Assembly: GCF_018691265.1 (NCBI RefSeq)
Contig: NW_024881322.1
Coordinates: forward strand, 8,235,989 to 8,299,988
Direction of reading: 5' to 3'
Length of the DNA: 64,000 nucleotides
From: Tyto alba
Lineage: Eukaryota; Chordata; Aves; Strigiformes; Tytonidae
Position numbers and translations under genes: made by a program. The notes beneath the pieces were generated by a model. That model saw only the letters and a program-made list of their open reading frames with translations. It did not search any database and had not been told where the DNA came from. This document shows positions 1-14,100 of the stretch, piece after piece. Numbering within the stretch: the stretch's first letter is position 1; each line of letters begins with the position of its first letter.

Positions 1-26
1 TTTATGTAGTGTGCCAAGAAACAACT

Positions 27-92
27 TTTTTCTGTCAGTCATTCAGTAACTGGATCAATTTGGGAAAAAATTCTGAATAACTGACAGAAAAA
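27..92. repeat. 20-bp inverted repeat (hairpin) in AVL9 intron
   Basis: The arm at 27-46 (TTTTTCTGTCAGTCATTCAG) pairs with the arm at 73-92, with one C/A mismatch on the + strand (G:U on the - strand) and a 26-nt loop. A diverged direct copy of the second arm follows from 94 with a period of about 21 bp. The function is unknown. It could be a MITE-like remnant or simply a chance AT-rich palindrome. Confidence 0.6.
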
Positions 93-386
93 TCTGAATG
101 ATTGACAAGTAAACGTTAGTCATGAGTATATATACAACATATATGTTACAAATATAAAATACAAGGATACAATAGACATATTTAAATATTTACTTTGAAC
201 TGTTGTAAGAGCTTTTGTTGGTAAGCAGACTTTCTAAAGTAACATAAACGCCTTTAATATAGCTTGCATGTGCTCTATCTTTGTCACGCTTAAGTGTAAT
301 TTTATTTTTCTCATTCTTTCTTCCCTAATTCTCCTTTCCTCTCTTGCACATTGTCTTCCCCTAACCCCCCTCTCTTCTGCCACCAG

Positions 387-3300
387 GTGCTGTTTTATAT
401 ATCTCCAGTAAATAGATTGGTGGGAGCTCTGATGACTGTCCTGTCACTCTTTCCTGGTAAGAAGAGAAGTTTAGACTTCTTTTTAGATGCTTTCTGGTGA
501 TAACTGAGACCGGTGGTATTCTTCTGTTTGGAAAACAACTTATGTGACAATAGAGTTATGTTGGTATGTTACCTGAAAAATGGGTGACTTGTGTACATAG
601 TACACAGCCATGCATGCATCTCCTAATATTACTTGTGCTCTATGGGTTATTTCTTAATTGGAGCCACTGAATCTTCTGTATTGCCTGTGGGTAACATAGA
701 TGGGAACCTGAATAAGTCACACATTCCTGTCGAGTTCCTTAAGAAACAAAAATATAAACGTCTCTCTTCCTTCTACATGCCCTCTTCAAAAAAGAATAAA
801 AAACCCCTCACTCCAACAAAACCAAAACCCCTAACCTTGCTAATTCTTAGCTTCTAACCAGTCTTCTCAAAGCAAAAAAAGTTGGGGCAGATTCTGTAGG
901 AGAGAAAGTGTGGGGTTTGATTTTTTTGGTTGGTGTTTTGTTTTGTTTTTTTAACACCCAACCCCAAAGTAGCTTTTTAAAATACATGATTTCCACTGTG
1001 CCCACAAGAGCACTTAGTTCATTTCTTTAACAAAAGTCACTTAAATTTCTGTTGAGATGCTGATATTCACATGTACTCTTGCTTTCCAGGTATGATTGAA
1101 CATGGTCTTACTGACTGCTCACATTATAGACCAAGAAAGAGCATATCTGAGGATGCTGGCCTGCAGGAGAATACACCACAGTTAGATGACTGTGTTTCTG
1201 TGTCTGCTGCTGATACTTCAAATACAAACTTAAGAATGGGAAAGGGAGACATGAAGATGGCAGGAAACCATTCACTGGAAGGTCGAAAAGCAAACATGTC
1301 TTTCTCCCAGTCAGAGAAGACTTGTAACGGAGCTCAGTCCTCCAACGGTACTGTGCAGCGCTTGAAAGTTCCTTCCCGTGCTTCTCCAGCGTCCTCGGAA
1401 AGTGACTGGGAGACCTTAGATCCTAGCATTTTGGAGGAGTCTAATTTGAAAGAAGGAGAACGTGAAAATACAGCATCAGAACAGGCTGAAAATCTACCGA
1501 GCAAAGGCATGAGCTCAGAAAGCCTTCCAATCACTGTGCAGCCCCAAGCAAACACAGGACACACGGTGTTTGTTCCAGGACTGATATCTGGGTTGGAAGA
1601 GGACCAGTATGGTATGCCGCTGGCTATTTTTACAAAGGTAAACATGTTGTTCATGATGCCTGGTAACACAAAGACATCTGTTTTTCAGAAGTGGCTAATA
1701 ATTTTGGTTACCCAACTCCAAATGGACAGTAGGGTACTGCAGAAGATGTAAGTATGGCCTCTGGCAAGTGTTCCTGGGCAGGTGGAAAGCATGAGTGAAT
1801 GTCTGAGAGCGGTGTGTGCACGCACACATGCATTCCACTTTTCATATGTATGCTTAAATACTATTTGCAATTCTACATGATGGTAACTTGCAGCCCCACT
1901 GTGGTTAACAAATGGTATGTATCAATAACTACTGTTTTCTTTTACTTTGAAGAATTGTTGATCTAACCTCTACAGGGCAAGATCAGAGTACTTAAGAAGT
2001 GTTTAGATACCTTAATCTAAACTAAGATTCTGAAAGCTATATCTTAGCTGACACCTAAGCCTATGTCTTCCTCTTCTAATTTTCATATATATATTTATAA
2101 ATGTGTATGTGTGTGTATATATGCACAAATTGTGTATATGTGTGTATATATATACACATACAGAAATAAATATATATATATTTTATATATATATAATTTC
2201 ACCCTTCTTTACATGGGAACTCTTCATGGTTGCCTCTGGCTCTCTCCCTGGGCATGGTGCTGAGCTGCTGAATTTTAAGCTTGTGCTGATGCCTAACTGA
2301 ACTCCAGGTATTCCAGAGTCTCTGTAAGGACTCTGATGGGCATACAGATAGCAATCAATACATTTACTAGGGCTGGTTTCTCATAAAAAAACAGGGAAAA
2401 TGTGTCCCTTTTAAAGATACTTTTGTCAGTAAAAGAATTGACACAATACATTTCTTTTGTTTTGTTTTTAATATAGTAGCCTTTTAGATAAACATTTGCC
2501 CAGAAAGTAGAAGATTCAGATTTATTTCTTCAAGCTGATGAGGTTCAAAGTGGTTTGAGCTCCTCACAATAACTTTTATTGGAAATGGTATGCTATGTGG
2601 GCCCAAGTGAGCAGCTCAGATGTCTTTGCCCTGTATTGCCTCACATCACTGTTAGAAATGCTTTTTCAACAAAGATCTGCTGTCTAGTGTTTGTCCTTTT
2701 GTTCCCTAATGAAAAGAATAGCCTGTATATTGTATTTAGTCTAATTCCATTGAAAATACTAGATTATAAGCAAGAAGAAAATAATTGATAAGGGGGCCTA
2801 CAAGTGCAAACTCAAATTGCTACTAAGCTCATAAAATGGAAAAGTAAACAATTTTAAGGAAGCTGACAGTTTCTGCATGTTTACCTTCTGTTCCACAAAG
2901 GCACTTTTCATTTGAGTTCATCCAATGTAACTAAAGTAGAAAAGGCTTTACATATCTATGTTATCAGAAAAATGTGATTCATAGTTATAGTGTAACTGCT
3001 TACTGGAAAGTTTAAATCTCTTTCAGAACTCTCATCTCAGGGTTGTTTTATGCCATGCCATAGAAAGACTAATAAATATGACAAATTGGAATGGGAGGAG
3101 ATTTTGCCCGGTGGCATAATACATTATCCAAATACACCCAAGCATAAGGGAAAAAAGGTTGTGATACTTGTTTCTTTAGTATCAGTTCTGTAAGATCTAA
3201 TACTCATTTCATTTGCACTCTTTTAAAAAGAATGGAACACCTTAATGGAAATAAAAGTTTTTATACTTAGAGACAAATGTGAATTTGGGAACTGACACTT

Positions 3301-6300
3301 GATACTTTAAGTAGTGAAAGATTTCCAAGACTTTGTTACTTGAGTATACAGTGATTAAATCTTCCTTTGCCAGCTCCTCAAGCCATATTTTTTGAAAATT
3401 TTCCATTTTAGGTTGGTGGTTGCTCTCAAAGCACCGTTGTCCCTTTGACACAGGCTGTTTGTTTTCAGCTGATAAGTGCTTGTCATCTGGAAAGCCATCC
3501 CTGTGTCTAATATAACAAAAGAGAATGGTTGTGTTCCTCTCTTCCATATGTTTCCAATTACCATGTACTGTGTGATAAAGTGCATGTGCTTTTTTTTTTT
3601 CTGTCCAGTATGCCGTTAGCCCTTCTGGGTTTCTGCTAGTGAATAAATTGCTTTGTGCTGTATGCAGTTGAACAGCTGGAGTTAGACTTCGGTATTAGAC
3701 TTCAGGGGCGTGTTGAGCCTATATTTAAAAAGAAAATTACAATACCTATAGCCGCTTCTCAGTGATCTCTCAATGACTTCCCTCAATGCCTTTTTCAAAA
3801 TGTTTGGGTTTGTTTTTGGTTTTTTTTTAATTGGAATGTAGGATACTAGCTTAACTTGCAAGCATGGAGTGGCTAAAAAGCACAGTGTATTGCTTTTTGT
3901 CCTGTTTTTGTTAACCGGGCATGCATGTGCTTTTCAAACATTGATTGCTATCTCTGGAGCCTGGGTATCTCCACCTACAAAATGTGGATAGCAGTCTATA
4001 GCTTTACTGCATTCTGTGCCTCTGGACTACCAGAAGACCTCATGGTATGCAACTGGAGAGATGAATCTTTATCTCCTTTGACTTCTTGTCTCTGAACTGA
4101 CCTGACATCTCACTCTTGTTTTATATTGCTTATTCTGCTGCCGTATAAACACACTTGATTCCTGTCCTTTTGCTTTGTATTTCAGTTTCAGTCCTGAGAC
4201 TGAAAGGCAACACGACCTCTTGAAAAGTTTAATTAATGTGGAATCTGGTTGCTTTGCTTTGCAGATGTTAAGTAGCAAAACAATAGATAATCGTGGCTGA
4301 AATTGTAATAACCAAGGTTTATTCTGGGTGGGATGTTCTGGCTTTTATTAGGAAAAGCTCTGAACATAGACTTTTTTTTTTTTGGCCTTATGTTAATCCT
4401 TTAAATATCTCTGTTACTTTAGGGATACCTTTGTTTGCCATACATGGCACTGCAGCAGCATCATCTCCTGTCAGATGTAACAGTCCGTGGCTTTGTTGCG
4501 GGAGCCACCAATATCCTGTTCCGTCAGCAGAAACATCTGAGTGATGCAATTGTGGAAGTATGAATCTCTGCATTTGAACTTACTGAATGGGGGGAGGGGG
4601 GGGGGGCGGGGCAAGCAGAGGTTGCATTTCAATATAACTTTAAAGTTTCACTTTCATGCTCAAATTTTGAATTATTTCCCTATGAAAAAAATTCTTAAAT
4701 GCAGAAGCTTATTGAATTTGTATAATTTGTTAAAATAGGATTAGATAAGCTGTGCAAAACTAATACATGTTTTCCTGTATATTCTTATATCAAGTATTTG
4801 AATCTGCAGGGCATTTCTTGAATTTTTATTTTGTTGATGGTGTAATTTTACTTCTCGTGTCAAGTTTTCTTTTTCATGACTTTGTAATAAGGTCTTCAAA
4901 AATAAGTGCTTGCAGCTGAGAAACAGATACAGTCAGATAATAAAGCACATTGCTATTGACTTCTTCCTTCTGATTTAATCAAGAGGTTAAAAATAATAGT
5001 ATCCCAGAAAACACTGTGTCAATTTAGCAAATAGATACAACTATATAATCAGCATCTGGTAAGCTAAGATAGCTTCATACAGGTAACCAACTTAATAAAT
5101 TGAAGTGATAATCAGAAAGCCTCTAGGAAAACAAATGTTAGCACCAAACATCCCCTGCCAAATCCTGTCAAATGAGCAGCTTTTACTTTGTGCCAGGAAG
5201 ATGATTGTATTCTGGTTACGTCGGAGGAGTATCTGACTTTCTGAGAACTGTTAGTTCATTATTTCGTTGGCCGTTTGTTTTTTCTTGATATTTTGGGGGG
5301 CTGTGTGTTTAGATTTAGATAACAATATATAGTAGTGTATATGTAAGCAGCTTTATTTAGATAAATGTTTACCCCTGGAATTATTTCAAACAGATAGAAG
5401 ATGCTCACGTACAAATCCATGATCCAGAACTCCGTAAGATCCTGAACCCAACAACGGCTGACCTAAGATTTGCAGATTACTTGGTGAAGCACGTGACTGA
5501 GAACAGAGATGATGTTTTCCTTGATGGCACTGGATGGGAAGGAGGAGATGAGTGGATCAGGGCCCAGTTCAGCGCTTACCTTCATGCACTGCTTGCTGCC
5601 GTGCTGCAACCAGGTAGAACAGTCCCTTGATAGGGCCTGAGATGAGGGGCTTGTAATGAGCATTTGCTGTGTTGCATTAAACATGTGGCCTATCATTGGA
5701 TCTCCCTTTACCTAATATTTTAGGCTGCTTTTTTTTTGGTTGTCCTTGGCTAACCTTGTTATTCCTTGACAAGCTTATTACTAATTCTTACTTCACAGCC
5801 TTACAGACACTTTCTTCTTTGACTGTCTCCATCTCCTTGATTTAATTAAGCTTTCCTCATAAGTAGAAGTACCTGAAACCTCATATGTGATGAGACTTTT
5901 GCAAACTTGGGTGTCTTACAGACTATTGCAACCTGAAGTTAATTGTAGGGAACTAATTGGATTCACGGAGACATGAAGTTAAGTGGCTGTCTTCAGGGAG
6001 TTTTACTAGGCTGTTTCATCTCTTTCTTTCTGCCATGGTCCTAAGTAGGGATTCGCATAAGTGAAAAGTGTTACCTAGAGGCTCTAAAGTTTGTGTCTTC
6101 TGGAGTTCAGCATTTTTTGTCTGAACTCGGAATTCTCTACATTCCAACCTTTTGTGCATGAATATAACTAAAAGAATCAGTGTTTTGTTTTGTTTGTGGA
6201 AAACATTTAGTTTGCCCAGCACTGACCCTGTTAACTTAATTCTCGTTGTGATTATTCCCTATTAACATCAATTAACTAATTCGGATCTTGTTCTGTGGTA

Positions 6301-9300
6301 TTTGTGAGAAAACATGGGATTGAGAACTTGATTTTAAAGTCTGGAAGATGCTAAGTTCTTTATCTGACAACATTAATATTTTAAGATGCTACCAGCCTGG
6401 TTGGTATGAAATTTCGGTGTTTTCTAGAAACTCATACTGTTTCATCATCTGGGTCTAAAATTATTTCCTACACTCTTCAATGTTTTAAGGGGGATGCTGT
6501 TATGATAAGTTTATTCCACAGTAGTTCATACCATAGTTTTGGAGTGGATTTCGCGTTTACTAAATTTGAATGAGTAGTAACATAGTATAGCAAAGCCCAG
6601 TGTATCTGACCAAGACCAATGCAAATGATGTTTTTATTCTTAGTTGCTATGTGGCCATTCTTTGCCCAGAGAATAAGTTGTCGCCTATGTTTGGATGGCT
6701 TTTTTTTTTCCAGTTGAGCTCTATACTTAGAACTTTAAATGAATTAAACCCAAGAAAAATATTTTTAGAATTTTTTTTTTCCCCCTCTTGTCTTGGCATT
6801 GTATATTTAGGACACTTTAAAATAATAAAACATTTTTGAAGTGCCCAGTTCTTAGTACTAGAGGTTTAATAGTCTTTGATTTGATAAGACCCTGGAAAAT
6901 TTTAAATTTTCTTTCAAAAAATAAAGTAATTTGTCTTTTATTATGTTTCTTATGAATTGCTGCAAATTCTCATCTTTATCAGACAATGAAAAGACTTTGT
7001 CAGACTTCGGAACAGCTTTTGTAGCAGCTTGGAAAAATACCCACAACTACAGAGTATGGAATAGCAACAAGCATCCAGCTCTTGCAGAGGTAAATTCTAG
7101 GTAAGGAAATTTTTTTTTTTAAAAAAGCATTTAACATTTTAAAATGGAGAGCTTCTAGTATGTGTAGCCAGGCACACTGTTCTGTAAAATTACTGCGTTC
7201 CCCTTGATCCTGCTATAAAGCCCTGAGGGTGAAACTCTGGGGCCCTGTTCTCCAAGTACAGAAACTGAGTATTTCTGTACTTCAATACCTTACTCTAATT
7301 CCGGACAGTAGTTTTATGAAGAAAAATATATCCAGAGTCAGGAGAAGTGAAACTTGAACAAGTTGTTGGTTGGCTGTCCTCAGCTACAGAGTTTGTCATT
7401 CCTCCAGATCTGTCCCCAGATGGTTCTGCTTTTTATTAATTGCTTCCAGGTGTTCAGGGAATAGCTGCATCCAGGGTTGTCATTGATGGGGGTGGAGGTG
7501 AGCTGGCTGTTTTGTGTTGCATCTTCTATACTTTGGATTGTTTTATTGTGTTTTCACTCAAAGATTAGATGGTGCCAGGCTTGGTAACTACTTTGGCTGT
7601 GCATGTGTTTTAGCATCAGTTATTACTGTACTGCAGGGAGTTTTGTTTGCTTTTGCTTTGTCAGCTGCTGTAATCTGAAGAAGGTTTTTCTTTAGACCTA
7701 CAAAGCTCTCCTGGTCTACTCAAGGGATCTCTTTTCTTTTTCCATTTGGTCTGTGTTGCTAGAAGGAGATGCTTCTGCCTTAGTGTGAAAAGATTGTTAA
7801 TATCTGGTCTGTAAATAGAAGGCAACTTACAGGTAGTTCATAAGAAATCTAAAGTTGAATAGTCACTGGGACCTAACTGTCAGTGAAGTGATATAGTAGT
7901 ATATCTAAAAAGATTTTTTTTTTTTTTTTTTTTTTTTTGGTAAGCCACAGAGAGGAGTACAACCAGTAATTGTGTGATATGGATTCATCATGGAAAAATA
8001 AATTATTGTGTTTTTCTTCCTCTTCTAGCCACCCATTCCAAGGACAGTACTCTGTATCAGATGTTAAGTTAAGATTGTCACAGTAAGTATATAGTACTTT
8101 GATTTGTATATTTTTAAAAGTGTGGTCAAATATTAATAACTGTGTAACTCTTGCGTTGATGAACTAAACAAAATAATTAAATTGGCCATGTACGTGAAAC
8201 TATACTCAACGTTCTCTTGCAAAACATCACCACATCTAAAGATGGAACATTTTCCTGAAATCAGGAAAAACTTTGCTAATGCACTATTTTGAGTTGGACT
8301 TTACATAATAGAGCCCTGATTTTTTGCATTGCAATTATAAGGCTTTTGTATATTTATTTTTAAGTTGTAAACTAAAGCTGTTAAAACTTGCATCAATGTT
8401 TTTCTGTAATTGACTTTAGGTCTCATTTTTAGGAGAAAACAGCTTTTTAATATAGCATTGTTCTAAAACTCTCAAAGTTCACTGTGTATGTACTGAGACA
8501 TGGTTCAGTTTCTTCAAGTTAGAAGTTTGAAATTAGTTTTACATAATCTATTACTGCACCATGCTCAACTGAACTTTAAATTGGTCTCATCTCTTAACTC
8601 AGTGGTCTCAACTCTAAAACTCAGTGGTGCTTGTTATTCCCATAGTTGTTCAGCTCTAACTGAAGCTAGAATTCAGACTTGGAGTTGCAGTTAACTATCT
8701 CTTCTCATTTATGCACCAGGCAAAATACATTTTTTTCTCAGTTATGTATGTGGACCATAAAACATCAGAGACTATTTTTTTTAAGATACCTGTAAATCAG
8801 CAATACATACACGCTGATGATTCTGCACCTGCCTTGACTGTAGACTGATATTTTCAGTATGCTGTGAGTAGGCCTAACATACATGCTAACATAGAACAAC
8901 AGCTTGAGGAATAAAAAGGTTCAGACTTCAGCCTGCAGAATCTTTTTGTTGCTTTTGCTGACCAAGGGCAGATTAAATTTCCGTGATGGTGATTGAGAAT
9001 GCAAATGAATCAAGATTTATCTCAAGGTAATTGCCTTCAATAAGGTGGATGCTGATAGCAGCACTTATTACTAATGGATGGTCTTTGTAGAAAGACTTAG
9101 TTTGAAAGATGTGGAGGTGTCTACAGTCTTTTACTTGCCCTATTTTTGTGTTTGAAAGGGGAAATACTAACTCTTCTGAGTAGCCTGAAATCAGTGTAAA
9201 AGGACCAGTAGTTCTTAGCGTGTCTCTAATAATTAACATTTTTACAACAGTGCCTTTATTTTCCAGATGTGACCTTGCTATCAGATACTCAAAAAAATGA

Positions 9301-10955
9301 CTTGCTTTTGCAAACTGAGCCTAACATAAACTTGTTCTTGGTGTACTCCATTCTTTATGCTTTTTGTATCTACACTGAAGATTTTGAAAGTGGGAAAAGA
9401 ATGTGGCGTGCTGTGTTGTTAAGTTTTGCATAAATGCATTTGTAAAACCTGAAATGTGGAATTGAATGTTACAGTTTTAAACCAAATGAGATTATTTTCA
9501 AGTGATCACACTTGTGCAGTAGAACCGATTGCTTTTGTAATTTTCTTTCCAAACAGTGGTAGTGTCTGTAGTCTTTTTGCATGTCTTTAACATGCAAAGT
9601 TAAAGTATGAGTGTAAACTGTGCTTGATCAAACTTTTAATCTTAAAGCAAGAATCAAAATAAACTCTATTTAGAAAAAAGAATAATAACTGATCAGTAAC
9701 ACCATTTTATTTAAAGCTTACATGTTAGGACTAAAATTTCTCAAAACTACTTCAAATCTGCCTTTGTAATTTAGAACATAAATGCATTTTGGTAAACATT
9801 TAGGAAAGGTATAAAGTGTGTTGCATAAGAATGAACCGTTGGGTGTTTTGGTTCCTGTCTTGCTGACAGTATCTTCTTCCTCTGAGAAGCTTGCCTAACT
9901 GATTTATATGGATGGAATGCATGCAGGAATTATGGGCTTGATCATATATATAAATATATGTATAAAAACTATATATATGTATGCTATGTGAGTCTGTGTG
10001 TGTATTGATGAATATTTTAACTATGTATTTTATTTACACCTAGAAATAGTAAGAAGTCAGTCCGCTAACAGTCTTCAGTATCTCTTTTGTTTAGCTCCGT
10101 GCAAAACAGTGAACGTGGAAAGAAGATTGGAAATGTGATGGTTTCTACTAGTCGAAATGTTGTACAAACGGGAAAAGCTGTAGGTAAGAAATTATATTAA
10201 ACCATCTTGCATCTAAGCTGTATCTTTTTTTTGGAGAAGCATCCTATGTCTCAGTTATATTTCATTTTAATCCAAGTATACTTTATAACATACATACAGA
10301 GCAGAGCAACATTTTAAGGGGTAAAGCTGCTGATTGAGGCCCTGTATATTGTGTAATAGTAGAAAGAGAAGCAGCTAGACAAAGAAATTAGTGTAAATTC
10401 CTTTCCCAGTGTGGGCTGGAGGCGAACGTGGGAAGAGAGTTGTTCAGGTAAAAGCTTTCATGTAATCTGGAAATGCTTAAACCACAACACCACCTTCTGC
10501 ATTGAGCTATTCTCATTTTCATATCACTTTGACTGAAACTATCCAGAGCTGGTCAAAATCAGAGGAAGACATTATGTCAGTTTCTGCAGGTTTTGCAATA
10601 GTCTGTAGTTTTCTGGAAAAGCACTTGTTGCACTTGAACAGGGGCGACATCACACTGTCATCTTGCAGTGCAAGATAATGTGACTTCACCCATTGAAAAA
10701 TCTGGTAGTTGTTCTTCAATAGCTTTGCCAAAAATTGGTTAGCTTCCTCTTTCATTCCACTGGAGTCTCTCTACTCTTTTTGCTGTTGTACACTCTGGCT
10801 ATGAACACCTTTCAGCCCAAAGTCTAGCAAGCCCTCCAGGGCAAAGGACAACATAAGCCATTTCTGCTGAGCTTCTGTGTTCAGGTTCTTTGAATATTTT
10901 CTGACACAGACTCTGGACTTGGATTTTATATCCCAAATTGGGCAACTGATTGTGT

Positions 10956-10989
<34 letters not shown>

Positions 10990-11147
10990 TTCTTTATAGT
11001 AGCTTAGTAGTGGTAACACTGCTATTGACCTTTCTTTTTTGTTGTAACACAGGTCAGTCCGTTGGAGGAGCCTTCACAAGTGCAAAATCAGCAATGTCAT
11101 CATGGTTTTCCACTTTTACACAGTCAACCCAAAGCCTTGGGGACTAA
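387..11147 (+). CDS. AVL9: AVL9 homologue, 3' portion (8 coding exons)
   Basis: Exons read from the sequence: 387-456, 1090-1637, 4423-4557, 5394-5613, 6983-7100, 8029-8082, 10095-10183 and 11053-11147 (TAA). All have AG/GT borders and phases that close, giving 442 codons. The first residues (VLFYISPVNRLVGALMTVLS) continue a protein whose N-terminal exons lie upstream of the window. Human AVL9 is about 648 aa, so roughly the last two-thirds are here. Recognisable blocks are a variable Ser-rich insert (exon 2, ending SESDWETLDPS), PGLISGLEEDQYGMPLAIFTK-like, GYLCLPYMALQQHHLLSDVT, and NPTTADLRFADYL with FLDGTGWEGGDEWIRAQF. AVL9 is a DENN-related Avl9-domain protein tied to late secretory transport and cell migration. 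The C-terminus ends STQSLGD, shorter than I recall for human. Reading past the exon-2 donor gives a spurious tail to 1751. Confidence 0.95.
2084..2196. repeat. Compound AT/GT microsatellite
   Basis: Alternating (TA)n, (TG)n and (TA)n blocks lie in the AVL9 intron after the 1090-1637 exon. They create short spurious Tyr/Ile/Cys-rich reading frames that are not genes. A second, looser TA-rich block lies at 9942-10006 in a later intron. Confidence 0.85.
4585..4611 (+). repeat. G-rich tract next to AVL9 splice donor
   Basis: An almost pure G tract, interrupted once by A and once by C, starts about 28 nt after the donor of exon 4423-4557. On the sense RNA it could form a G-quadruplex. No function can be shown from sequence alone. 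Confidence 0.7.
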
Positions 11148-14100
11148 CTGATAGTCTTGCACAACACTGCTGAAAATTTCAGGTGCGATGCTTTCTCTGA
11201 GCTGTAAAAAGACTGCTCCAAAACAGGAGTGGAGATTAACTTCCCAGGACCAAAACATGTTGCTTGCAAGCACACATGAAATGTTACCATTCAGTTTCAC
11301 TGGAATTATAGAAGAATGGTGAGTGTCTCCATACAATGGGGTGGCACCTGCAGTATATCGGTTGTATTTAAAGTGACTACTTTAAAACTGAGCCTTTATA
11401 AAGACATTAGCAAACAGGGCTTGCTGCAAGCCAAATGTGTTTGACTTTAGATTTGTACATTTTCTTGGATGTTGATAATATTTATGAAAACCAGTTATAT
11501 TTTTCAATCCAAATAGCCAAATGTTTGTGAATTCTTGTTAGAAATAAGCAGAATATAAACACTGACTCCTCTTTCAGGTTGGATTTGAAAGCATCTCTGC
11601 AAAAAGTATATGGTGAAAACCCATTAAGGGTTCCAAGCCAGGTGGAACTTTCTCGCTTTCACGTGCAAATTAAAATTGGCAGGGTGCAGAGTGTGGCTGA
11701 TTTAAGATTTTTTTTTTTTTTTTTTTTTTTCCCTCCTCTGTAGCCATGTACAGTTGTTTGCGTTAATCTGTCTCTACCTTTCTTTGTGTCCCCAAATCTG
11801 TGTGACAATTGCAAAATCAGTAATTTCTTGATATTATGCAGTAGGCCTTCATAATTCTGCATATGTTTTGGCTGTGTTTTTACCCTGGGATGTGAGTGGG
11901 ATTCCAGTTGGAGACACCTCTTCAGGAAAAATATTACAAAACAATTCTCACAAATCGGGGTTGGATCATAGTTTTGTGAGGTCTTTCTCTATTAGAATGT
12001 AATTACACCATCAATGTAATTACGTGCATTGAATACAAAGAACTAAAAATGCCTAAAACGAGCACAGCACCAAACTGTGTGGCACTTTTTCTTTTTTTTC
12101 CTGGTAAAGTTATGAAGACGTTTCCAAATGAAAATCAGCTATATCTGTTTTCTGTGTTGACTCAGGGAATGTTCTGTTTGGATAGCTACTTTTTTCATAA
12201 AGAAAGTAGTGCTGGAATTGAGTAACTGAAACAGCTCAGTTTGTATCCTTGTGTGAAGAAATATAATAGTTTATATGAAAAGATGTGGCATAATGCTGTA
12301 TTTTCTATGTAACATGCATGTGGTGTTTTCTGTGTGCAAGTTTATTCCACTTCCTACATTTCCTGATTCTGAGAGATTATTTCCTGTTTCTTGCAATGTG
12401 TGTGCCTCTCTATGCCTTCTGACATCCCCACACGATAGCTGTTAACATTTTCTACATCACGTTATCAAATGTTCCAATTTTCTGTAGTAAAAGGCTCTCA
12501 GTTTATTGCCTCATCAGTATTGGTCAGCACTTCACCATGTTCTTTTCCGGGGCCAAGATTTCAAGTCATGGTTATTTCTTCTATTCCTCAAATAAAATAC
12601 AGCAGCTGTACAAGAGGTAGACAAGAAGGCTTGAATGTAATTTAAGAAATTAAGTTTTAATGCCTTTAGGTGCATTTGAAAAGCTAATAGAAAAGCCACA
12701 CTTGCATCACACAGTTACTGTTGAACAGCTTAGTTTTTAGTCTTATGGCTTCAAACAGCAATTTGAAAACACAGGATCTGGTTTAAAGCCTTCATTACTT
12801 TTTTTCCAGGACAAATTAGATAGAATGGCTGTGGAAAACCTGAGAGTTTACAACTAGTTTGAGTAGTTTCATGTGAGAATGGCGAAAAAGGCGCCTAAAG
12901 CTCTACTGATCTACTGCTTCTGACATACAAGTAAAATGTACCTATAGAACTGCAACTATTGCTACTGATCTGTGTGTATTTGTGTATTTCCTAAAATTTC
13001 TGATGCTCTTTTTCTGTTTTATTCCACAACTCTCTAATAGACATTTATATCTCTTCAAAGACTAAGTAATAATTGATATGCTGGAAGAGCTCTAGTGAAA
13101 TAAGACTAGGGCTGCATTTATTCATTATGAATCTAGAGCTTTCTGATTCAGCATGCAGATAAGAAAATAATCAAAAATAATCACTTGCTTTTGTGAAATA
13201 GCTAGTGTATCAGCTGCCTGGGATTTAAGTGGTCAGGCTTCATGTTGTAGTGAAGACTGAATAAAGGTGCATAAAGTATTTAAGCACCTGTAAAACTAAC
13301 TTCAGCAATTTAAGGCATACAAGGTAAATTTAGGCTTAGGAGCTCACGATGGTGAGTTCTAACAGCCACGCGAGTGGGAGGTATTTACATGTACAAGGTA
13401 TAGAAACAGGACCTTCAAGTATCCCTTTTCGATATCCTTGTCTTTGTCACCTCCTCACCTGAGTTTCTTCTGTAAAAGTCTCCTGTGCCCCAAATTTGTA
13501 TAGCAAATTTGTTTAGCTCTCTGCATTCTCCTTACTCCCACAGACTGCCTCGGTGGCCCAGGGATATCTGAAAGCTGATTTGTTTGTTTGTTTTGGTAGA
13601 TTGATTTGAGGAAAGGCAGAATGAGGTGTCCTCTGCAGTGCTCAGCAAGCCACAGCTGCTTGCTGCTTTGTACAGGGACTCTGTTATGATACTTCACAGT
13701 ATTTCTCTTATGAGCAAGGTGACCAGACAGATCTTTCTCTGAAGTCTTTTTCCCACTGTTCCCGCTGTCTCTGCTGTGGAGCCAAACATACAACCTGATT
13801 ATGAGTATTTTCCTTTCTTTACAAATGATAGATGAAGAAACTGGTATTTATTTTCAATCCTTTTAAGAACTAGCATCCTGCTAGCAAGTTGGACTGTGAC
13901 TCATACAGTGATTAAGACTCATGCAGTGGGTAGAAATGAAGTGATCTTCATAATATGTGACCTTCATTAACATGAATGTTTGCTCTGCCATTTGCTTAAA
14001 CTTACTTTTGAGCTGTAGGAAGGCATGCAGCCACTGAGGTTTATCTAAGCTCATGTAGTCCTCTTAATTTAATGGTTGTAACCTCTTTAGTTAAATCCAG

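Noticed and set aside
1638..1751. Extension of AVL9 exon 2 into a longer open frame
   Set aside because: A GT donor at 1638 splices in phase to the conserved GYLCLPYMALQQ exon; the extension has no homologous sequence.
2063..2300. Small frames rich in Tyr/Cys/Val
   Set aside because: Generated by the AT/GT microsatellite; no coding signal.
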